DNA of 37,622 bases. Source: Hungatella sp. UBA3048 (GTDB lineage: Bacteria; Bacillota; Clostridia; Lachnospirales; Lachnospiraceae). The position numbers and the translations under genes were made by a program. The stretch lies in the NCBI GenBank assembly GCA_002367105.1, contig DFCS01000030.1:4993-42614 (forward strand), in the 5' to 3' direction. The notes under the pieces were generated by a model. The model was given only the letters and a program-made list of their open reading frames with translations, was not told where the DNA came from and did not search any database. Of the stretch, positions 31,951 through 37,622 are shown piece by piece. Positions within the stretch are counted from its first letter, which is position 1. Every line of letters starts with the position of its first letter.

Positions 31951-32775
31951 ATGGCGTTAATTTTTTGGCTGATGGCCGTTTCCTGCATTATTTATTATGT
32001 TGTGATCATTCTTTATTCAGGTCTGACCACATCTCTTTCTTTTATATGGCTTGTATTTGCTGCCATATGCATATTGCTGCCGGTGGGATGGGAAGCCTAT
32101 GTAAAACATAAGGATAAAGTTCCCTTATGGATTCCGGTTTCGGTGATTACCATGTGCTGTACCGGAATTCTGATATTTCTGGTGGTGGAAATCCTGGTAT
32201 TTACGGGTGTTGCTGCCCGGGACACTTCCAATCTGGACTATGTCATTGTATTGGGAGCCAGGGTAAAAGAAACAGGAATCAGTAAATCCTTAAAAAAACG
32301 GCTGGATAAAGCCATGGAGTACTTAGATGACAATCCATCTACGATTCTGGTGCTGTCCGGCGGCCAGGGAGATGACGAACCTGTCAGCGAAGCCGCAGCC
32401 ATGAGGGATTATCTGGTCTTTAACGGAGTAAAAGAGGAACAGCTGATTTTAGAGACCCGCTCCACCAGCACGGTTGAGAATATTGCATACAGCCGTGTAG
32501 CCATTGAAGCAGACCAGGCGGAAAGGAGAGCCCGCCGTCTGGATCAACCGATTTTCATGGAGCCTGGAACCTTTGAAGAGGTGCCGGATAAGCCCATTAA
32601 AATTGGAGTTCTCACCAGTGATTTTCATGTATTTCGGGCGCTGCAGATTGGAAGAAAATGGGGAATACCGGATATCTATGGCATATCCTGTGGATCTGAC
32701 CCCATTCTTTTCGTACACTTTTGCGTCAGAGAGTGCGCCGCCATATTAAAAGACAAATTAGTGGGCAATATGTAA
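31951..32775 (+). CDS. YdcF/SanA-like (DUF218) membrane protein
   Basis: This 274-residue protein has about four N-terminal transmembrane helices (to about residue 85) followed by an extracytoplasmic DUF218 domain of the YdcF/SanA/ElyC family. Family features seen are YVIVLGARVKETGISKSLKKRLDKAMEYL, LSGGQGDDEPVSEAAAMRDYL, LETRSTSTVENI and VLTSDFHVFRA. Members are linked to the cell envelope in other bacteria, but the activity is not settled. GGAGG precedes the ATG at 31951. It is followed by a 186-nt gap holding the structured repeat described next. Confidence 0.88.
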   Translation: MALIFWLMAVSCIIYYVVIILYSGLTTSLSFIWLVFAAICILLPVGWEAYVKHKDKVPLWIPVSVITMCCTGILIFLVVEILVFTGVAARDTSNLDYVIVLGARVKETGISKSLKKRLDKAMEYLDDNPSTILVLSGGQGDDEPVSEAAAMRDYLVFNGVKEEQLILETRSTSTVENIAYSRVAIEADQAERRARRLDQPIFMEPGTFEEVPDKPIKIGVLTSDFHVFRALQIGRKWGIPDIYGISCGSDPILFVHFCVRECAAILKDKLVGNM

Positions 32776-32935
32776 TTACACGAATGCAATGAGCAGTGCG
32801 AAATGGGACAGGAGAAGTTTTACGTTGTGCTTGCACATAAGTAAATCTTCTCATGGCCTATTTCATAGGGCGAATGCCCGTGAGCAAGCGAATCAGGAAG
32901 ATTCGCTTGCTGCACGGCGGACTCACGTATAATAA
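32776..32935 (+). ncRNA. Structured intergenic repeat, copy A (candidate RNA element)
   Basis: The gap folds into two long hairpins. In the first, GCGAAAT... through GGAGAAG (32798-32817) pairs imperfectly with CTTCTC... through ATTTCAT (32847-32865), capped by TGTG-CTTG-CACA (32826-32837). In the second, AGCAAGCGAATC (32883-32894) pairs perfectly with GATTCGCTTGCT (32900-32911), and CGTG/CACG extend it. A related sequence starts at 37568: 45 of 54 aligned bases agree by eye. A TATAAT (32928-32933) at its end may be the -10 box of the next gene. Confidence 0.6.
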
Positions 32936-32961
32936 GAACATGCAGGAGGAAAAAACACAGA

Positions 32962-35886
32962 ATGAATCAGTTTAAAAACCTTGCAGCCTATGAGGTTGTA
33001 GAAGAAAAGACAATAAAAGAGATCAAAGCATCCGGATGTGTACTCCGCCATAAAAAAAGCGGAGCCAGGCTGTTCCTCGTATCCTGTGATGATGAGAACA
33101 AAGTATTTTCCATTGGATTCCGTACCCCTCCGTCAGACAGCACCGGTGTTGCCCACATTCTGGAGCACAGCGTACTCTGCGGATCAGACAAATTTCCGGT
33201 AAAAGACCCGTTTGTTGAACTGGTGAAGGGTTCCCTTAACACCTTCCTAAATGCAATGACCTACCCGGATAAAACGGTATACCCGGTAGCCAGCTGCAAT
33301 GAAAAGGATTTCCAGAATTTGATGAACGTGTACCTGGATGCCGTACTGCATCCCAATATTTACAGAGAGCCGAAAATATTCATGCAGGAGGGCTGGCATT
33401 ATGAACTGGAAAGTCCGGAATCAGATCTGATATACAATGGAGTAGTATATAACGAAATGAAGGGAGCGTTTTCTTCCCCGGAAGAAGTGCTGGACCGCTA
33501 CACCAGGAAAACTCTTTTCCCGGATAACTGCTACGGTCAGGAATCAGGCGGAGATCCTGCCTTCATTCCGGACTTAACCTATGAAGATTTTCTGGCTTTT
33601 CATAAGAGATACTATCATCCCTCCAACAGCTATATTTATCTGTATGGAGATATGAACATGGAAGAAAAACTCCAATGGCTTGATAAAGAATACCTAAGCC
33701 AATACGACGAAATATCAATCGATTCCGGTATTCCAAGACAAAAACCATTCTTAAATCCGGTAGAGGGAGAGACGTTCTATTCCATTACCGAAGGAGAGTC
33801 CGAAGAAAATGCCACCTATCTTTCTGTCAGTACAGCCGTGGGAACAGATTTAGATCCCAGGCTTTATATTGCATTCCAGATTCTGGAATACACCCTTTTG
33901 GATGCGCCGGGCGCGCCCTTAAAGCAGGCTTTAATTGATGCCGGGATCGGCCAGGACATTTTAGGAGGATATGACAGCGGCATTCTTCAGCCTTATTTTA
34001 CCGTCATTGCAAAAAATGCAAACAAGGAGCAGAGAGGAGAATTTCTCGCTGTTGTAAAAGGTACTTTAAGAAAGCTTGCAGATGAAGGCATCAACAGGAA
34101 GAGTCTGAAAGCAGGAATGAATTATTACGAATTCCGTTACCGGGAAGCGGATTACGGTTCAGCACCAAAGGGTCTGATGTATGGGCTCCAGTGCATGGAC
34201 AGCTGGCTCTATGACGGGGATCCGATGATGCATTTAGAGTACCAGGATACCTTTGATTATCTGAAAAAAGTGGTAGATGACGGATATTTTGAACAGCTCA
34301 TCAGGGAATACCTTCTGGACAATCCTTTTGAGGCCGTCTTAACCGTAAGTCCTAAAAAGAACTTAACGGCAATGGAGGATGAGAAGGAAGCAAAGAAGCT
34401 GGCCGCATACAAAGCCTCTCTTTCAGAAGAGGAGCTTAGAGAGCTGGCAGAACAGACCCGTGCTTTAAAAGAGTACCAGGAAACCCCTTCTTCCCAGGAG
34501 ATGCTGGAGATGATCCCCATGCTTACGAGAGAAGATATAAGCAAGGAAGCAGAGGAGATCATTTGGGAAGAAAAATCAGCCCATGGCGTCAAAGTAGTAC
34601 ATCATGAGATGTTTACCTCCGGAATCGGGTATTTAAAAGTCCTGTTCGATACTTCCGCAGTTCCTGTCGAGGATCTGCCTTACGTTGGATTTTTAAAATC
34701 CCTGCTTGGCTATGTAAATACAGAAAACTTCACCTATGGGGACTTAACCAGTGAGATCCATTTAAACAGCGGCGGTGTCAGCTTTAGCGTATCCTCTTAT
34801 CCTGTCTTAAAAAATAACGGAGAATTTAAAGGCTTCTTTATGGCAAGTGCCAGGGTGCTTTATGAGAAGCTTGACTTTGGCTTCTCTATTCTTGGCGAGA
34901 TCCTGACCCGTTCTATTTTAGATGATGAGAAGCGGGTAGGAGAAGTCATCAGCGAAACCAGGTCAAGAGCCAGAATGAAGTTAGAAGGTTCCTGCCATTC
35001 AGCAGCCGTGGCCAGGGCTACCTCTTACTTTTCCGCCACATCTTCATTTAATGATTTAACCGGCGGAATCGGGTACTATGAATTTTTAGAGAATCTGGAA
35101 AAGGAATATCCTACCCGCAAGAAGGAGATCATAGCCCGCTTAAAAGCGGTCATGGAAAAGCTCTTCACTTCCAAAAACATGCTGGTCAGCTATACGGCAG
35201 ATGAAGAAGGATATAAGTTACTTCCCGAGGCTCTTAAAAAGCTCACAGACTTACTGCCAGAAGGAGAAGGAATCCGCTATCCCTTTGTTTTTTTACCTGG
35301 AAACAGAAACGAAGGCTTCAGCACGGCTTCCCAGGTCAATTATGTGGCCAGATGCGGAACCTTTGCAGGCAGCGGCCAGGAATATACCGGTGCTCTTAAA
35401 ATATTGAAGGTCATTTTAAGCTATGATTACCTGTGGATCAATTTAAGAGTCAAAGGAGGAGCCTATGGCTGCATGAGCGGATTTGGCCGTTCAGGAGAAG
35501 GTTACTTTACCTCCTACCGGGATCCAAACGTAAGAGAATCAAATCGGATCTATGACGGAGTCGTAGATTATTTAGAGAGCTTTCAGGCAACGGACCGTGA
35601 TATGACTAAGTATGTCATCGGCACCATCAGCGATATGGACGTGCCGTATCCTCCGTCTACCAGAGGAAACCGCGGCCTTTCCGCCTATTTATCCGGAGTT
35701 GACCGGGAAATGATGGAAAAGGAGCGGGAAGAAGTATTAACCGCCACTCAGGAAGATATCCGCAATCTGGCACCTCTGGTAAATGCCGTTTTAAATACAG
35801 GAAGTCTCTGCGTCATTGGAAATGAAGAAAAAATTGAAGCGGATAAGGATCTGTTTAGAGAAACCAAGAACCTGTTCCACTCATAA
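32962..35886 (+). CDS. Insulinase family (M16C) metallopeptidase
   Basis: This 974-residue zinc peptidase resembles the presequence protease PreP / falcilysin group. The inverted zinc motif HILEH (HxxEH) is at residues 65-69, with the downstream ligand region NEMKGAFSSPEEVLDRY around residue 170. The second, inactive M16 half begins near residue 540, and the R/Y pair needed for substrate binding is in the C-terminal LRVKGGAYGCMSGFG. These enzymes degrade unfolded peptides inside a closed chamber. There is no signal peptide, so a cytoplasmic role is likely. AGGAGGAAAA precedes the ATG, and the structured repeat lies just upstream. Confidence 0.93.
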   Translation: MNQFKNLAAYEVVEEKTIKEIKASGCVLRHKKSGARLFLVSCDDENKVFSIGFRTPPSDSTGVAHILEHSVLCGSDKFPVKDPFVELVKGSLNTFLNAMTYPDKTVYPVASCNEKDFQNLMNVYLDAVLHPNIYREPKIFMQEGWHYELESPESDLIYNGVVYNEMKGAFSSPEEVLDRYTRKTLFPDNCYGQESGGDPAFIPDLTYEDFLAFHKRYYHPSNSYIYLYGDMNMEEKLQWLDKEYLSQYDEISIDSGIPRQKPFLNPVEGETFYSITEGESEENATYLSVSTAVGTDLDPRLYIAFQILEYTLLDAPGAPLKQALIDAGIGQDILGGYDSGILQPYFTVIAKNANKEQRGEFLAVVKGTLRKLADEGINRKSLKAGMNYYEFRYREADYGSAPKGLMYGLQCMDSWLYDGDPMMHLEYQDTFDYLKKVVDDGYFEQLIREYLLDNPFEAVLTVSPKKNLTAMEDEKEAKKLAAYKASLSEEELRELAEQTRALKEYQETPSSQEMLEMIPMLTREDISKEAEEIIWEEKSAHGVKVVHHEMFTSGIGYLKVLFDTSAVPVEDLPYVGFLKSLLGYVNTENFTYGDLTSEIHLNSGGVSFSVSSYPVLKNNGEFKGFFMASARVLYEKLDFGFSILGEILTRSILDDEKRVGEVISETRSRARMKLEGSCHSAAVARATSYFSATSSFNDLTGGIGYYEFLENLEKEYPTRKKEIIARLKAVMEKLFTSKNMLVSYTADEEGYKLLPEALKKLTDLLPEGEGIRYPFVFLPGNRNEGFSTASQVNYVARCGTFAGSGQEYTGALKILKVILSYDYLWINLRVKGGAYGCMSGFGRSGEGYFTSYRDPNVRESNRIYDGVVDYLESFQATDRDMTKYVIGTISDMDVPYPPSTRGNRGLSAYLSGVDREMMEKEREEVLTATQEDIRNLAPLVNAVLNTGSLCVIGNEEKIEADKDLFRETKNLFHS

Positions 35887-35893
35887 TACAAAG

Positions 35894-35946
35894 CCTTACA
35901 GGCATACCTTAATGTCCAAAGAACATGGACACGAAAGAGGAAAGGA
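35894..35946 (+). repeat. Leader hairpin element before era
   Basis: GGCATACCTTAA is followed by TGTCC (35913-35917) pairing with GGACA (35927-35931), then CGAAAGAGGAAAGGA as the ribosome site. TGTCC/GGACA replaces TGCCC/GGGCA of other copies, a paired change on both arms. Confidence 0.7.
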
Positions 35947-35955
35947 AACCCCTAT

Positions 35956-36861
35956 ATGGAAAACAAGTATAAATCAGGCTTTGTTACCCTGATCGGACGT
36001 CCCAATGTTGGAAAGTCCACCCTGATGAACCATCTCATCGGCCAGAAGATCGCTATCACTTCCGATAAGCCCCAGACAACCAGAAACCGGATCCAGACCG
36101 TGTATACGGATGAAAGAGGACAGATCATCTTTCTTGATACTCCCGGAATTCATAAGGCAAAAAACAAGCTGGGCGAATATATGGTAAGCGTAGCGGAGCG
36201 CACCTTAAAAGAAGTGGATGTGGTGCTCTGGCTGGTAGAACCGACTACCTACATCGGGGCCGGGGAGCAGCATATTGCAGAGCAGTTAAGCCAGGTGAAA
36301 ACTCCTGTGATCCTTGTAATTAATAAAATTGACACAGTGAAAAACCAGGAGGATATCTTAACCTTTATTAGCGCATATAAAGATGTCTGCCAGTTTGCTG
36401 AGATCGTGCCTGTTTCTGCTTTAAAGGACAAAAATACGGACCTGATGCTGGAACTCATCTACAAATATCTTCCAAAGGGGCCTCAGTATTACGACGAGGA
36501 TACGGTAACAGACCAGCCCATGCGTCAGATTTCAGCAGAGCTCATCAGGGAAAAAGCCCTTCGTCTTTTAAATGATGAGATACCACACGGAATCGCAGTC
36601 ACGATTGAGAAGATGAAGGAGCGGGATAACGGCATCATGGATATTGAAGCCGAAATTATCTGTGAGCGGGAATCCCACAAGGGGATCATCATTGGAAAAG
36701 GCGGTTCCATGCTGAAAAAGATCGGAAGCTCTGCCCGCAGGGAAATAGAAGCTCTGATGGATACAAAGGTAAATTTACAGCTTTGGGTCAAGGTCCGGAA
36801 AGAGTGGCGTGACAGCGAGCTGTATATGAAGAATTATGGATATAATGAAAAAGACATTTAA
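35956..36861 (+). CDS. era: GTPase Era
   Basis: Era is an essential GTPase that binds 16S rRNA and assists 30S ribosome assembly. The 301-residue protein has the GTPase motifs in order: G1 GRPNVGKST (residues 14-22), G2 TTRNR, G3 DTPGIH and G4 NKID, with SALKDKN as G5. The C-terminal KH domain for RNA binding contains IIGKGGSMLKKIG. Length and order are normal. It lies 33 nt before recO, a common gene order in Firmicutes. Confidence 0.97.
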   Translation: MENKYKSGFVTLIGRPNVGKSTLMNHLIGQKIAITSDKPQTTRNRIQTVYTDERGQIIFLDTPGIHKAKNKLGEYMVSVAERTLKEVDVVLWLVEPTTYIGAGEQHIAEQLSQVKTPVILVINKIDTVKNQEDILTFISAYKDVCQFAEIVPVSALKDKNTDLMLELIYKYLPKGPQYYDEDTVTDQPMRQISAELIREKALRLLNDEIPHGIAVTIEKMKERDNGIMDIEAEIICERESHKGIIIGKGGSMLKKIGSSARREIEALMDTKVNLQLWVKVRKEWRDSELYMKNYGYNEKDI

Positions 36862-36894
36862 AAGTGGTGGTAGGAATTGAGGGAAGTTGAAACC

Positions 36895-37542
36895 ATGACG
36901 GGGATGGTAATAAAAGTATCCCCGGTTGGAGAAATGGATAAGCGCCTTGTGATACTCACCAGGGAAAGAGGAAAGATCACCGCATTTGCCAGAGGTGCCA
37001 GAAGACCGGGGAGTCCATTCATGGGGGTAAGCCGCCCCTTTGCCTTCGGGCAGTTTTCCCTATATGAGGGCAGGGATTCCTACACTCTTCGGTCGGCGGA
37101 GATCACCAATTATTTTGAAGCATTGTCCCTGGATGTGGAAGGAACCTGCTATGGATCCTATTTTCTGGAACTGGCTGATTATTACGCCAGAGAGAATATG
37201 GACGGAACAGGTCTATTAAAGCTACTATACCAGTCCATACGTGCGCTTTTAAAACCAGCTCTGAAAAATGAGCTGGTACAAAGGATTTTTGAACTGAAAG
37301 CAATGGTGTTAAACGGAGAATATACAGAGGCCCCTCCCTGCGCTGTCAGTGATTCGGCAAGCTATGCATGGGAATATGTGATCGCCTCACCGGCAGAGCA
37401 TCTATACAATTTTACTTTGACAGATCCGGTTCTGGAGGAATTTGTCCGCTGTGTGGAGATTAATAAGAAGCGCTATGTAGACAGGGAATTTCACTCGCTG
37501 GATATTTTACACACCATGACTGGATGGAAAGTATTGAAATGA
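36895..37542 (+). CDS. recO: DNA repair protein RecO
   Basis: RecO helps load RecA at gaps through single-strand-binding protein and RecR. The protein of 215 residues starts MTGMVIKVSPVGEMDKRLVILT, the typical N-terminal OB-fold opening, at the ATG at 36895 with GAGGGAAG at good spacing. A TTG at 36877 would add six residues. The helical middle (YGSYFLELADYYARE) and C-terminal part (RRIFELKAM-like) follow. The four-cysteine zinc finger of some RecO proteins is not seen; only one cysteine is in the usual region (APPCAVSD). Length is slightly short for the family (about 240). Confidence 0.92.
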   Translation: MTGMVIKVSPVGEMDKRLVILTRERGKITAFARGARRPGSPFMGVSRPFAFGQFSLYEGRDSYTLRSAEITNYFEALSLDVEGTCYGSYFLELADYYARENMDGTGLLKLLYQSIRALLKPALKNELVQRIFELKAMVLNGEYTEAPPCAVSDSASYAWEYVIASPAEHLYNFTLTDPVLEEFVRCVEINKKRYVDREFHSLDILHTMTGWKVLK

Positions 37543-37562
37543 GGGGTGGGGTTTGGTATAAT
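37534..37562 (+). promoter_or_regulatory. Strong extended -10 promoter after recO
   Basis: TTGAAA (37534-37539) and a perfect TATAAT (37557-37562) are 17 nt apart, with TGG directly before the -10 box (extended -10). Transcription would start near 37569, exactly where copy B of the structured repeat begins. The -35 box overlaps the end of recO. Confidence 0.75.
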
Positions 37563-37622
37563 GTTCAGGAATGCTATGAGCAGTGCGAATCAGGGCACGA
37601 GAAAATTTTCGTTGTGCTTGCA
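37563..37622 (+). ncRNA. Structured intergenic repeat, copy B (cut by window end)
   Basis: From 37568 the sequence matches copy A (32782 onward): both contain ATGAGCAGTGCGAA and CGTTGTGCTTGCA at the same distance, with nine differences in 54 aligned bases. The window ends inside the apical loop, so the rest cannot be examined. Confidence 0.55.

Overview
The window reads as a chromosomal segment of a low-to-mid GC, Gram-positive, spore-forming-type anaerobe of the Lachnospiraceae (a Lacrimispora / Clostridium cluster XIVa relative is my best guess). The reasons are dense co-directional genes with strong GGAGG ribosome sites, a T-box riboswitch, an RNase J gene, the Firmicute IreB-RuvX-DUF1292 gene order, and a presequence-protease-type M16C peptidase. 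No rRNA, tRNA, CRISPR array, phage gene or insertion sequence was seen.

Layout. Positions 1-16343 are mainly housekeeping genes on the + strand: the 3' part of dnaK, dnaJ, a secreted cell-wall-binding-repeat protein, a TSUP permease, prmA, rsmE, a cysteine desulfurase paired with thiI, a small HPr-like gene on the - strand, mtaB, ireB-ruvX-DUF1292, a Fur-family regulator, RNase J, a truncated MltG-like protein, trmR and a U32 'peptidase' of the tRNA-hydroxylase type. Many of these act on tRNA, rRNA or ribosomal protein modification.

Positions 16344-24544 are an accessory carbohydrate locus. A - strand AraC regulator diverges from one long operon: VOC protein, lipoprotein sugar-binding protein, two ABC permeases, short-chain dehydrogenase, Gfo/Idh/MocA oxidoreductase, a second VOC protein and a xylose-isomerase-like TIM barrel. 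No ATPase is present locally. The gene set suggests uptake of a glycoside or unusual sugar, followed by oxidation and isomerisation or elimination. Positions 24832-29869 are a second accessory locus: a polytopic carboxylate/ion-type permease, a hydantoinase/oxoprolinase-family protein, an unrecognised HExxH protein and a FadR-type GntR regulator. Next come a tryptophan-type T-box with trpB2, a YdcF-like membrane protein, the M16C peptidase, era and recO.

The most unusual content is in the gaps between genes. (1) A short leader element recurs in front of at least six unrelated genes. It has a GGTATACC-like box, then a TGCCC/GGGCA-type hairpin, then a GAGGAAAGGA ribosome site, and its stem changes in compensatory fashion between copies. 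(2) A structured repeat of about 160 nt lies before the M16C gene, and a second copy begins at the right edge of the window directly behind an extended -10 promoter. (3) A smaller GTTCG...CGAAC hairpin occurs in three gaps. (4) The AraC/VOC divergent region has two pairs of direct repeats spaced about two helical turns. All repeats were aligned by eye only.
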